A DNA stretch of 64,000 bases from NCBI RefSeq assembly GCF_008304605.1, contig NZ_PIJY01000030.1, positions 1 through 64,000 on the forward strand, in the 5' to 3' direction. Positions 9,407-17,304 of the stretch are shown here, piece by piece. The translations under genes and the position numbers were made by a program. The number at the start of each line of letters is the position of its first letter. The stretch's first letter is position 1. This DNA comes from Oceanobacillus polygoni. Lineage in GTDB: Bacteria > Bacillota > Bacilli > Bacillales > Amphibacillaceae. The notes beneath the pieces were generated by a model. It was not told the DNA's origin, did not search any database, and saw only the letters and a list, made by a program, of their open reading frames with translations.

Positions 9407-9492
9407 TAAAAAGTCCTCCTTCTGTATTTATCATTACCAAACAATACACCCTTGATTTTTAGACTTACTATGCTATTTCTTAATACGCTTTC

Positions 9493-9498
9493 ATTATA
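9493..9498 (-). promoter_or_regulatory. -10 element of the dmpC operon
   Basis: TATAAT on the minus strand with a poor -35 (TTTTCT at 17 bases). A candidate IclR dyad ends 30 bases upstream, almost the same distance as at the dioxygenase promoter. Confidence 0.6.
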
Positions 9499-9528
9499 AG
9501 AGTCTAAATAAAATAAGAAAAGCTAACA

Positions 9529-9545
9529 TTTCCTCTATATGGAAC
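9529..9545. promoter_or_regulatory. 17-bp dyad, candidate IclR operator (site 2)
   Basis: TTTCCTCTATATGGAAC keeps the 5-7-5 layout with one arm mismatch. It is centred about 50 bases upstream of the predicted dmpC transcription start, a position used by activators. Confidence 0.5.
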
Positions 9546-9592
9546 AATTTGATAGAATTAATGAATAATTTTAAATTATTATTATGTAAACG

Positions 9593-9622
9593 TTGACAAA
9601 GTGATGTCAATAGTGATTTATT
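9593..9622 (+). promoter_or_regulatory. Candidate iclR promoter
   Basis: TTGACA at 9593 followed after 18 bases by TTTATT (4 of 6 matches to -10). The start would be near 9629, upstream of the dyad at 9647. Confidence 0.4.
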
Positions 9623-9646
9623 TTAATAAGAGTAGCAAAGTAGGTT

Positions 9647-9663
9647 GTTCTTTTAAACAGAAC
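9647..9663. promoter_or_regulatory. 17-bp dyad, candidate IclR operator (site 3)
   Basis: GTTCTTTTAAACAGAAC has perfect 5-base arms. It lies between the predicted iclR transcription start and the iclR ATG, where binding would block transcription (autorepression, inference). Confidence 0.5.
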
Positions 9664-9686
9664 AATATTTAAATGGGGGTTAGTCT

Positions 9687-10490
9687 ATGAATAAAAAGAA
9701 AAATGAACCGCAACGGCTTTCATCTGTAACAAATGCTTTACGTATTCTTAAAAGCTTTACAACATTCGAACCTTCCAAACGGGTAACTGAATTATCGGAG
9801 TCATTAGGTTTAGCTAAAAGTACAGTCAGTCGATTGCTATCTACGCTTGCAAGCGAAGGTTTTGTTATTAAAAATAAAAATACGAACGAGTATCAATTAG
9901 GTTTATCCGTTCTTACTCTAGGTGGAATTGTTACAAACAATTTAGAAGTTCATAAAGAGGCTGCACCCGTTCTTAACAAACTAGTGAATGATACTGGTGA
10001 AACTGCTCATCTAGCGATTATGGATGAGCTTGATACAATTTATATCCATAAAGAAGAGTGCAATCATCCAGTACGAATTTTAACCCATCTCGGGAGGAAA
10101 AATCCGGCCTACTGTACAAGCTCCGGTAAAGTACTACTTGCTTTTGGTGACAAACAAAACGTAGAAAAAGTTATCGAAAACGGATTAGTGGCACATATGA
10201 AAAATAGTATAACTAATCCGGATAAACTACACCAAGAGCTTGAATTAATAAGACAGCAAGGATATGCAATCAGTACAGAAGAATTAACGGAAGGAACTAG
10301 GTCTGTTGCTGCACCAATTAAGGATCATACTGGTAAGGTAGTTAGCGCAATTACGATTGTTGGACCGATTCAACGTATGAAAGACAATAAAATTCCTGTT
10401 CTATCCAAGGCAGTAATGGAGGCCGGAAAAGATGCCTCGGAACGATTGGGTTATGATGAACGCTACTTTAAGCGATTTGTAAATATATAA
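9687..10490 (+). CDS. IclR family transcriptional regulator
   Basis: A 267-aa regulator with an N-terminal winged helix (ALRILKSFTTF, then VTELSESLGLAKSTVSRLLSTL, about residues 17-54) and a C-terminal IclR effector domain (CTSSGKVLLAF, EGTRSVAAPI). It is transcribed divergently from the dmpC operon. Proteins of this family (PcaU, PcaR, PobR, CatR) commonly govern aromatic catabolism and may activate and repress. Three dyads with one geometry near the catabolic promoters and its own promoter are the likely binding sites. The effector is unknown; a ring-cleavage intermediate is plausible. Confidence 0.92.
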   Translation: MNKKKNEPQRLSSVTNALRILKSFTTFEPSKRVTELSESLGLAKSTVSRLLSTLASEGFVIKNKNTNEYQLGLSVLTLGGIVTNNLEVHKEAAPVLNKLVNDTGETAHLAIMDELDTIYIHKEECNHPVRILTHLGRKNPAYCTSSGKVLLAFGDKQNVEKVIENGLVAHMKNSITNPDKLHQELELIRQQGYAISTEELTEGTRSVAAPIKDHTGKVVSAITIVGPIQRMKDNKIPVLSKAVMEAGKDASERLGYDERYFKRFVNI

Positions 10491-10692
10491 TGGACAATAA
10501 CTTAATAAATAAAGATTTCTATCTATTTAAACATGATGCGATGATTCTCCAATAATTGTACTGTGCGCATTTAAATCTGTTTTAAAAACAAATTATCTTG
10601 GACAGACACGAATCCCTCCTCTAAGACATAAAGATGTTATATAGGCAAAAGCCCATCTTGAAGCAGAGTATTCACTTAGGAGGTGATTGCGT

Positions 10693-11397
10693 TTGTCCGG
10701 GATTTTATCTGTGCTTGCTCTTCTAATTAAGGAAGCCCTCTTTTTTGTTTCTTATGTAAAAAATCATGCATTCCCGCAACCATTACCCTCTGATGAAGAA
10801 GCGAAATACATCGAGGAGATGCAAAACGGAAGTGAAACAGCAAGAAACAAACTGATCGAACATAATTTAAGACTTGTTGCTCACATTGTAAAAAAGTTTG
10901 AAAATACTGGGGAAGACATGGAGGATTTAATTTCAATTGGAACAATAGGACTTATTAAAGGAGTTGAGAGCTTCTCAACAGACAAAGGCACGAAATTGGC
11001 TACGTACGCCGCTCGCTGTATAGAAAATGAAATACTGATGCATCTAAGAGCTTTAAAAAAGGTGAAAAAAGACGTTTCTTTACACGATCCGATTGGTCAG
11101 GATAAAGAGGGAAATGAAATTAGTTTAATTGATATTCTTGAGGCAGAAAACGATAATGTGATTGAATACATCCAATTGAATATGGAAATCGCCAAAATGC
11201 AGAAATATTTTTCGGTTCTCGATAAACGGGAACGGGAAGTAATTATTTATCGTTATGGATTAAATGATTATAACGAAATGACACAACGAGAAATTGCTAA
11301 AAAGCTAAATATTTCACGAAGCTATGTATCACGTATTGAAAAAAGAGCGCTTATGAAAGTGTTTCATGAGTATTACAGAAAAGAACGAAATCTTTAA
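10693..11397 (+). CDS. sigK: Sporulation sigma factor SigK (pro-SigK)
   Basis: Late mother-cell sigma factor. The 234-aa sequence is nearly collinear with B. subtilis pro-SigK: a hydrophobic N-terminal pro-sequence, [38 protein letters not shown] in region 2, and [16 protein letters not shown] in region 4. The gene is continuous, so no skin-type element interrupts it. I chose the TTG at 10693 because AGGAGGTGA ends six bases before it; the TTG at 10687 abuts the ribosome site. A weak SigK-like pattern (AC, 17 bases, CATA) occurs near 10608-10630. Cleavage by SpoIVFB is expected from the family. Confidence 0.95.
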   Translation: MSGILSVLALLIKEALFFVSYVKNHAFPQPLPSDEEAKYIEEMQNGSETARNKLIEHNLRLVAHIVKKFENTGEDMEDLISIGTIGLIKGVESFSTDKGTKLATYAARCIENEILMHLRALKKVKKDVSLHDPIGQDKEGNEISLIDILEAENDNVIEYIQLNMEIAKMQKYFSVLDKREREVIIYRYGLNDYNEMTQREIAKKLNISRSYVSRIEKRALMKVFHEYYRKERNL

Positions 11398-11431
11398 TTG
11401 CACTACGTAAAGGAGATATCGATTAAATCAC

Positions 11432-11471
11432 AAAGCCCAGCGACATTATGTTATCAATGTCGCTGGGCTTT
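11432..11471. terminator. Bidirectional terminator between sigK and mtnN
   Basis: Perfect 16-base arms (11432-11447 and 11456-11471) with an 8-base loop and A/T-rich ends, between two convergent genes. Confidence 0.9.
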
Positions 11472-11493
11472 TGGTGTTACTATAATCTTACGT

Positions 11494-12183
11494 TTATATT
11501 TCCTTAACGACAGCGATAATTAGTTGTGCTGCATGTTTTGCAGCTGTTTCAAGGAATTGGTCAAATGATATTGAGGATTTCTTCCCTGCAATATCGGATA
11601 GTGCACGAATGATTACAAATGGCTTGTTATACTGATGGCAAACCTGTGCAACAGCTGCTGCTTCCATTTCTGAGGCAAGCATCGTTGGAAATTTTTCACG
11701 AACGAATGCAACTCGTTCAGGGTCCTCCATAAACGAATCACCTGTTGCAATTATTCCCTGTTCACAATTAATATCGATATTTTTTACTGCAGCAACTGCT
11801 TTTTCAATCAATGTTTGATCGGCTTCGTACATTGGAGGTAATCCTGGTACCTGTCCATAACTATAATTAAAGGCAGTTACATCAACATCGTGATGAACAA
11901 CCTCAGTCGAAATGACAATGTCTCCTACTTCCAAGTTATCAGCGAAACCACCAGCAGATCCTGTATTAATTACATGCGTTGGTGCGAAACGTTCATGCAT
12001 GATGGTTGTAGCCATTGCTGCATTCACTTTCCCGATCCCTGACTTTAACAGAACAACAGATTTATCCTGTAGTTTTCCTTGAACAAATAAACAATTTGCT
12101 ACCTTTTGTTCTTGTTTTTCTGTCATTTGATCCAATAATAGCGCAACTTCTTCATCCATTGCACCAATAATTCCGATTGTCAT
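11494..12183 (-). CDS. mtnN: 5'-methylthioadenosine/S-adenosylhomocysteine nucleosidase
   Basis: Cytoplasmic hydrolase that cleaves adenine from MTA and SAH in methionine recycling and the activated methyl cycle. The 229-aa protein has the glycine-rich [10 protein letters not shown], the substrate Glu in [12 protein letters not shown] and the catalytic Asp in [10 protein letters not shown]. It follows yrrS by about 25 bases, which is the B. subtilis order. The yrhA/yrhB and yrrT genes that accompany it there are not seen in this window. Confidence 0.96.
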   Translation of the reverse strand: MTIGIIGAMDEEVALLLDQMTEKQEQKVANCLFVQGKLQDKSVVLLKSGIGKVNAAMATTIMHERFAPTHVINTGSAGGFADNLEVGDIVISTEVVHHDVDVTAFNYSYGQVPGLPPMYEADQTLIEKAVAAVKNIDINCEQGIIATGDSFMEDPERVAFVREKFPTMLASEMEAAAVAQVCHQYNKPFVIIRALSDIAGKKSSISFDQFLETAAKHAAQLIIAVVKEI

Positions 12184-12207
12184 ACTACATCCTCCATCAA
12201 TCTGCTT

Positions 12208-12870
12208 CTATTTTTTATCATTTTCAATTAGAATTTCTACCTTCGTAGGCTGCCATCCTTCATTATCTACCCACGATAAGAAAACCCGATATACTTCCGT
12301 TTCTGCTGTGTCAGATACAGTAGCAACTGCTTTTTGGTCGCCACCATTTCCAATCCACCATTCAACCATATTATCTTCGCTTAAACCAGTGGCTTGTGTA
12401 ATCGCTCTTCTCATTTCAATTCGATCCTGCGATCCACCTTCAAAGGATGTTGTATGTGGACCTTCTTGTTCTGTTCCAACAGGTGACCAATCTCCAGTGT
12501 AAGCTTCTGCAACATTACCATCAGACGGTTCAGCTTCCTCTGTTTCGATTTCCTCATCAGCATCATTTTCTTCATTCTCTTCATCGTTAGCTTCCTCATC
12601 TGAAGCTAAATCATTGTCGCTTTCATCCTGTTCAGGATTATCATTTTCAGCTTCCTCCTCATTCTCTTCCGTAATTAGAAAATCCGAGGATTCATTTTCA
12701 TTATTTCCTGTTTGCTCTTCTGTTCCATCATTGCCTCCACCAAATAACCACATACCTAGCAATAAGATGATGAGAAGTGCGCCAGCGATAAGGAAAATGG
12801 AAATTAACTTTGTATTTTTTCTGCGTTTTTCAAATTTGTTTAAACGTGAATGCTTGTCTGATTCGCTCAT
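12208..12870 (-). CDS. yrrS: YrrS-like membrane protein (DUF1510)
   Basis: A 220-aa membrane-anchored protein of unknown function: a short basic cytoplasmic N-terminus, one membrane segment (about residues 23-45), a long Asp/Glu/Asn-rich linker to about residue 120, then a compact C-terminal domain with WSPVGTEQEGPH and WWIGNGGDQKAVA, as in the YrrS/DUF1510 family. In B. subtilis it lies between the penicillin-binding protein gene pbpI, downstream of greA, and mtnN. Here pbpI is absent and about 20 kb separates yrrS from greA. Confidence 0.85.
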   Translation of the reverse strand: MSESDKHSRLNKFEKRRKNTKLISIFLIAGALLIILLLGMWLFGGGNDGTEEQTGNNENESSDFLITEENEEEAENDNPEQDESDNDLASDEEANDEENEENDADEEIETEEAEPSDGNVAEAYTGDWSPVGTEQEGPHTTSFEGGSQDRIEMRRAITQATGLSEDNMVEWWIGNGGDQKAVATVSDTAETEVYRVFLSWVDNEGWQPTKVEILIENDKK

Positions 12871-12935
12871 TTCATTTCCCCCTTCCTAAAAATGCATGTT
12901 CAAAAATAGAATAACATAAAATTAAGAGTTAAAGC

Positions 12936-12967
12936 GGGCATTCCTTTCCTCTATTAATGGGAAGCCC
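12936..12967 (-). terminator. Possible terminator downstream of the small membrane protein gene
   Basis: GGGCATTCC and GGAAGCCC pair with one bulged base around a 15-base loop. There is only a weak T-stretch on the minus strand. It may end the Tad/EssB-type operon upstream of yrrS. Confidence 0.4.
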
Positions 12968-13060
12968 ATTGTGTCATTTTAATAGTTTTTTGAACATCAT
13001 CTATCTTTATTATAGTATCATAACACAGATAATATGCTGATTCATCTATCCATGTAATCA

Positions 13061-13318
13061 CTATTTGCGTCTGCGATTCTTATGCTGGTAATAACGCCTT
13101 TGGTATCTATTTCTTTTGTACTTCGGACCGATAAAAATACCTACTAAAATGATTCCAATAACGATTGGTATACCGAAAGCTATTCCTGTAGCAGCACTTG
13201 CACTATCAATTATACCAGTATCGAGTAATAAGTCGCTTGTGAATTCTATAGCAGCTAATATAGCTTTTAGCATTGCGTCTATTACATTTCCAATGTATTC
13301 GCCAATCTGGTTCACCAT
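13061..13318 (-). CDS. Small membrane protein, paralogue of the one at 13666
   Basis: No known family recognised. The 85-aa protein has a hydrophobic or amphipathic N-terminal half, a strong membrane segment at about residues 46-68 ending in IGPKY, and a very basic Arg/Lys/Tyr/His tail. It shares DLLL-x-TGI-x-DS-x3-AT with the 80-aa product encoded at 13666-13908. The GGAG ribosome site before the ATG is well placed. A decayed 3' copy of the EssB-type gene lies upstream, so this gene appears to be the second half of a duplicated essB-small gene unit. A role linked to the EssB-like protein is inference. Confidence 0.75.
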   Translation of the reverse strand: MVNQIGEYIGNVIDAMLKAILAAIEFTSDLLLDTGIIDSASAATGIAFGIPIVIGIILVGIFIGPKYKRNRYQRRYYQHKNRRRK

Positions 13319-13505
13319 GTACCACTCCTAGTAAAATGGTTTTCATTTATATATGGATTCGCTTTAACGCACCGTTTTATGTTGGTAGTTTCATTTTCTA
13401 TTCCTAAAAATAGTACCTACCTCTCGATGTAAAAGGTAGGTAATTACTTATTATCCACAAATTTCCAAGTTCCTCCGTTTCTTCGTCGAATAATTCAATA
13501 ACTGG

Positions 13506-13642
13506 TTTTTTTCATCTTTAGCCAAATCATCGTCTGCTTCAATTAGCTTTTTCACTTTTTAAGTGTTGAAATTGGAAGCTTTTTGTTACCAAGATTTTTT
13601 GCTAGTTTACTTGCCTCTTCTATATTATCTAGTTCAAAATAA
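13506..13642 (-). pseudogene. 3' remnant of a second EssB-type gene
   Basis: By eye this stretch aligns base for base, with scattered mismatches and small indels, to 14089-14226, the 3' part of the EssB-type gene. Shared runs include TTGCTAGTTTA and AGTCTTTTT-like tracts in the same order. No open frame survives. The remaining DNA between 13319 and 13665 shows no other feature. It marks a tandem duplication in which the upstream gene copy decayed and the small downstream gene was kept. Confidence 0.8.
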
Positions 13643-13665
13643 AAATGTTACATTATTCATTTCAA

Positions 13666-13908
13666 TCAATCCGATCCATACGTTCTTCGTATTGGTCCCC
13701 ATATCCATCCTACCAATACCAGGAAGATACCTAACAAAACTACAATCGGTATGACAGTAGCTGTTATTACACTGTCAACAATTCCAGTTTGAAGCAATAG
13801 GTCTCTAAGGAATATAATTACCCATAGTATTGCCCCAAATACAAAGCGATAGATTAACTCAAGAATACCTGCTACAAAATCAATTATCGGTGCAAGAAAG
13901 TCAGCCAT
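13666..13908 (-). CDS. Small membrane protein downstream of the EssB-type gene
   Basis: No known family recognised. 80 aa, mostly hydrophobic, with two probable membrane segments (about residues 10-35 and 50-70) flanking DLLLQTGIVDSVITAT. It ends in WGPIRRTYGSD. GGGGGG precedes the ATG. The TGI-x-DS core and the GP-plus-basic end are shared with the 85-aa product at 13061. The position directly after the EssB-type gene suggests a small membrane partner, but this is not shown. Confidence 0.75.
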   Translation of the reverse strand: MADFLAPIIDFVAGILELIYRFVFGAILWVIIFLRDLLLQTGIVDSVITATVIPIVVLLGIFLVLVGWIWGPIRRTYGSD

Positions 13909-13954
13909 TCATGCCCCCCCTTTATCTGTGTAATATTACCGCTTCAAACTAATT

Positions 13955-13985
13955 AAAGCTGTATAATGCAATATTATACAGCTTT
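13955..13985. terminator. Hairpin after the EssB-type gene
   Basis: Perfect 13-base arms (13955-13967 and 13973-13985) with a 5-base loop; outer TACCGC and GCGGTA can extend the pairing. The T-run is weak on both strands, so it may be an attenuator or an RNA-stabilising hairpin instead of a full terminator. Confidence 0.55.
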
Positions 13986-14032
13986 CTTGCGGTATCAATC
14001 CCAATTTACAGGGTAAAATTAAGATTTACCAA

Positions 14033-15409
14033 TTAACTAAGATCATCAATCTGCTCATCAATCTCATCAATTGCCTCTTCTTTTTCATCTTTATCCAAGT
14101 CATCGTCCGCTTCAATCAGCTTTTTCTCTCTTTTAAGTGCTGAAATTTGAAGCTTTTTATTATCAAGATCTTTTGCTAGTTTAATTGCTTCTTCTGTATC
14201 GTCTAGTTGAATATAGCTTCTAGCTGCTAATAATTTAGCACGGTTATTATCGGTTAGTTCATCGTAAAGTGTTACAACTTCCTCGTAGGCTTTATTGATC
14301 CAAGCTTGTTCAATTTCCACCTCAGCTAGACTGGATTCAATTGCTAAAATAGCTTCCTTTCCCTCATCTGAGTTCTTTGCAACAAGTGCTGCTAAAACCT
14401 CTGTATGATAATCTTCACCCCGGTCAATTGCCGTTGTAAGACTTTCAACAGTGTCTAATTCAATATATTGTTCAATTAATGTTCGTTCCGCGCTTTCATC
14501 CAGTTGATTAGCTGATTCAAATTGCGTAATTGCTTCTTCTGTATCTCCTACAATCGTAGAACGATATGCATGCATAATGGTTCGGTTATCATCCAGTAAC
14601 TGCTGAAGCTCCTTATTTTTTTCTGTAAGCATTTCGATATTTTCCATCGACTTCGCTTCTCCTTCTGCTGCAGCAGAATTTACTTCTTTATTAAGTGGTA
14701 CAACTTGGATCACATATATGACAAGCATTCCAACAATAAGTCCGATGAGGACTCCAGACAAGAGTGTCATTTTTTTATTCGGATTTGGGCCTGGTTCAGA
14801 CTGTTTCTTAATGGATGGTGGTGCAGGTGTATTAGGTTCTGTGTGAATGATTTGCTTTAGATCACGCATAGAATGAACGTGACGAATACTTTCTGCAATC
14901 GGTTCATTAAATTTCAGATCCGATTTTTCATTCATTTCATTAAAATTATAGGAACTGTAAAAATATAGCAATACCCGCTTCAGTTCTTTTAAAAGCTCAG
15001 ATGTATTCATTTCCTCTTTAGGAAAAACAGAACGAATTCCCCGATGAGCAAGTTTAATATCACCTTCTGCATTCATATAAATGTTTTCAGGATGAATCAG
15101 TGTTGTATATTGTGTACCAATTAAGCTTTCCACCATCAGCATGTTCGTTGCTGCCTTTTGCTTTAATTCATTGGATGCTTGCTTATATTCTTTTATTTTC
15201 TTGTAATTGCTTTCTCGTTTATAAAAAATACGTATGACTTGTTGATCCACCATATAATGCTGACATTCAAAAAACAAAGCATCCTTTCGTTTCAATTCTT
15301 CAAGCTGCTCTGCTTCTACTAGATTCGTTTCGGCTATTGGAATTTCATATACAACGACATCTTTTTTTTCCTCAATCGTTCCAAATTGCAGATTCTGTTG
15401 GTCTGGCAT
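14033..15409 (-). CDS. EssB/YukC-like type VII secretion protein homologue
   Basis: The 458-aa protein has the EssB/YukC plan. An N-terminal pseudokinase-like domain of about 200 residues includes IHPENIYMNAEGDIKLAHRG, which resembles the YukC APENIVF segment. A Pro/Lys linker, one membrane segment (about residues 220-240) and an all-helical C-terminal part follow. The C-terminal part ends in a highly charged Asp/Glu/Lys region. EssB is a core membrane component of Firmicute type VII secretion, but no EssC ATPase, WXG100 or YukD gene is here. I chose the ATG at 15409 because the TTG at 15424 lies inside its GGAGG site. The next gene upstream encodes a protein kinase. Confidence 0.8.
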   Translation of the reverse strand: MPDQQNLQFGTIEEKKDVVVYEIPIAETNLVEAEQLEELKRKDALFFECQHYMVDQQVIRIFYKRESNYKKIKEYKQASNELKQKAATNMLMVESLIGTQYTTLIHPENIYMNAEGDIKLAHRGIRSVFPKEEMNTSELLKELKRVLLYFYSSYNFNEMNEKSDLKFNEPIAESIRHVHSMRDLKQIIHTEPNTPAPPSIKKQSEPGPNPNKKMTLLSGVLIGLIVGMLVIYVIQVVPLNKEVNSAAAEGEAKSMENIEMLTEKNKELQQLLDDNRTIMHAYRSTIVGDTEEAITQFESANQLDESAERTLIEQYIELDTVESLTTAIDRGEDYHTEVLAALVAKNSDEGKEAILAIESSLAEVEIEQAWINKAYEEVVTLYDELTDNNRAKLLAARSYIQLDDTEEAIKLAKDLDNKKLQISALKREKKLIEADDDLDKDEKEEAIDEIDEQIDDLS

Positions 15410-15433
15410 GGATTTTCCCTCCAATTATTAAGA

Positions 15434-16342
15434 TTAGATGAATGAAAAGACAATGTAACCAATCAATACAATAGATATGGATATAATTGAAATAGGTCGG
15501 AGCAACGTCCAATCCCACTTTCGATTCCGTTTATTTTCCCATTCTTCTTTAGCCTTTAGCATCAATATCTTTGCTTCTCGTGCATCTTGAAGTCGATTTT
15601 CAGGCTGTAATTCAACTAAATGTGTAACACATTTATCAAGGCTTTTTGGTAGCCTTTTATGTAATTGTTTGATTGGTTTTTGAGCGATATAGACATATTT
15701 CCCCTGGGATAGTAAGTAATATAATAGTGCTCCGAGTGAAAATAAATCGGTACGTGTATCGGTTTGCTTTTTTTCAAATTGTTCTGGAGCTGCAAAACCG
15801 ACCGTGCCAACTTGAACGGTGTCCTTCATCCGATCTTGCTGAAACTTCCTTGCAATTCCAAAATCAATGAGCTTTATCTCTCTGTCCTTGTTGATCATAA
15901 TGTTTCCTGGTTTTATATCTCGATAAATAATAGGAAATGGTTTCTGTGTATGTAAATAGTGAAGTACATCGCAAAGCTGTACGCCGATTTTGATGATAGT
16001 ATCTAGTGGCAATTGATTATTGTATAGCTGAAAGTAATCCGATAATGACACTGCATCGATGTATTCCTGTACGAGGAAAAAATAATCCGCGGTTGAGAAA
16101 AAATCAACGACACGCGGCAAGTTCGAATGTTCTAATTCACTAAGAAGCTTTGTTTCGTCAATTAACTTAGATGCTAGCTTACTTTCCATATTTGTGACCT
16201 TTACCGCCCATCGCCGATTGGTATCGTTCACTTCCTCAACGAAATAAACTTCTGACATACCGCCTGTAGCAATATGTGAGAGAACGTGGTATTTTCCATT
16301 TAAAATATCACCTTTTTTTATATGGATATTATGTTTATTCAT
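15434..16342 (-). CDS. Membrane-anchored Ser/Thr protein kinase
   Basis: Hanks-type kinase of about 302 aa. Visible motifs in order are the glycine loop IATGGMSEVYFV, WAVKV with the ATP Lys, YRDIKPGN (Tyr in place of the usual His of HRD), LIDFG and GFAAPEQF. The C-terminus is a membrane segment with almost nothing beyond it, so unlike PrkC there is no PASTA ectodomain. The ATG at 16342 has a GAGGTG site; an in-frame GTG at 16363 overlaps the phosphatase stop. With the neighbouring phosphatase and FHA genes it forms a complete Ser/Thr phosphorylation module. Confidence 0.93.
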   Translation of the reverse strand: MNKHNIHIKKGDILNGKYHVLSHIATGGMSEVYFVEEVNDTNRRWAVKVTNMESKLASKLIDETKLLSELEHSNLPRVVDFFSTADYFFLVQEYIDAVSLSDYFQLYNNQLPLDTIIKIGVQLCDVLHYLHTQKPFPIIYRDIKPGNIMINKDREIKLIDFGIARKFQQDRMKDTVQVGTVGFAAPEQFEKKQTDTRTDLFSLGALLYYLLSQGKYVYIAQKPIKQLHKRLPKSLDKCVTHLVELQPENRLQDAREAKILMLKAKEEWENKRNRKWDWTLLRPISIISISIVLIGYIVFSFI

Positions 16343-16359
16343 TACAAACACCTCGTCTA

Positions 16360-17304
16360 TCACATTTTGTTTCCTTTTAAGAAGGAAAAGAGCCCTCTCT
16401 TTTCCATTGCTTGTTCTGTACTTACATATAGGTTGCGAATGAGCATAAGCGTAATATTATCATTTGCATCGGAAAAGTTAGAGAAATTAATTAAGTAATC
16501 ACAGATTGCTTGAAGATTGGTATACTCTTTTTCTAAACTAACAAGCATATTCTTAATTTCTTCATTGGAGAACAATGAATAAAATCCATCACTGCAAACT
16601 AAGAAAAGGTCACTTGCTTGATAATCCCCTTTATGGCTATACACATCAATCGTATTTTCAATTCCAAGACATTGTGTAAGTACATGTCGTTTTGGATGGT
16701 TTCTTGCCTCTTCTTCACTTAATACACCTTTTGTTACTTGTACCTGCACCCAAGAGTGATCTTCTGTTAGCTTTAAAAGCTCGGGCTCTGTTTCAAGAAT
16801 TTCAGTATGCTGTTCCTCTAATAAACTAGACAGATATTGCTCGTTTACAGCTTCTTGCTGAAAATATTGCTGCAGACCGAAATTCCAGTTTTTCATATGA
16901 TAAATTCTACTGTCTCCAATATGAAGTACTGCGTAGGATCCTTGATACAATACAAGCATCGAAAGCGTCGTCCCCATCTTCTTCCCTGTTTGCTGTGATA
17001 AAGCTTGAATTCCTTTATTTATTTGTTGTAATGTATGTTCTGTTTCTTTTAAAACACGATCGATTGTATCTTTTCTTTTAACTAGCTTCGGTATCCGCTT
17101 TTTCCACCATTTCTCTAACTCTGCTATCGCAAAACGACTTGCAATATCGCCTATTTGATAGCCACCCATACCATCAGCCACAACAAATAAGGCTATTTCA
17201 TTTCCATTGGTATCTTTCTCTATCAAATGTAGATAAGAATCTTCATTTTTGCTTTTTTTCATACCTTGGTGTGTAGCTACACCAGTTTGCCAGTTTCTGC
17301 TCAT
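16360..17304 (-). CDS. PP2C-type Ser/Thr protein phosphatase
   Basis: Metal-dependent phosphatase of 314 aa, probably the antagonist of the adjacent kinase. Motifs: NEDSYL, VADGMGGYQIGD, GTTLSMLVL, HIGDSRIY, CSDGFYSLFSNEEI and NDNITLMLI carry the expected metal-binding Asp residues. An unusual glutamate-rich insert (LEEQHTEILETEPEL) sits mid-protein. The ATG at 17304 has a GGAG site; an in-frame GTG at 17319 overlaps that site. The gene overlaps the end of the FHA gene, so the two are translationally linked. Confidence 0.93.
   Translation of the reverse strand: MSRNWQTGVATHQGMKKSKNEDSYLHLIEKDTNGNEIALFVVADGMGGYQIGDIASRFAIAELEKWWKKRIPKLVKRKDTIDRVLKETEHTLQQINKGIQALSQQTGKKMGTTLSMLVLYQGSYAVLHIGDSRIYHMKNWNFGLQQYFQQEAVNEQYLSSLLEEQHTEILETEPELLKLTEDHSWVQVQVTKGVLSEEEARNHPKRHVLTQCLGIENTIDVYSHKGDYQASDLFLVCSDGFYSLFSNEEIKNMLVSLEKEYTNLQAICDYLINFSNFSDANDNITLMLIRNLYVSTEQAMEKRGLFSFLKGNKM

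Noticed and set aside
10491..10692. Possible skin-type element or recombinase near sigK
   Set aside because: The sigK frame is continuous and no recombinase gene is in the window.
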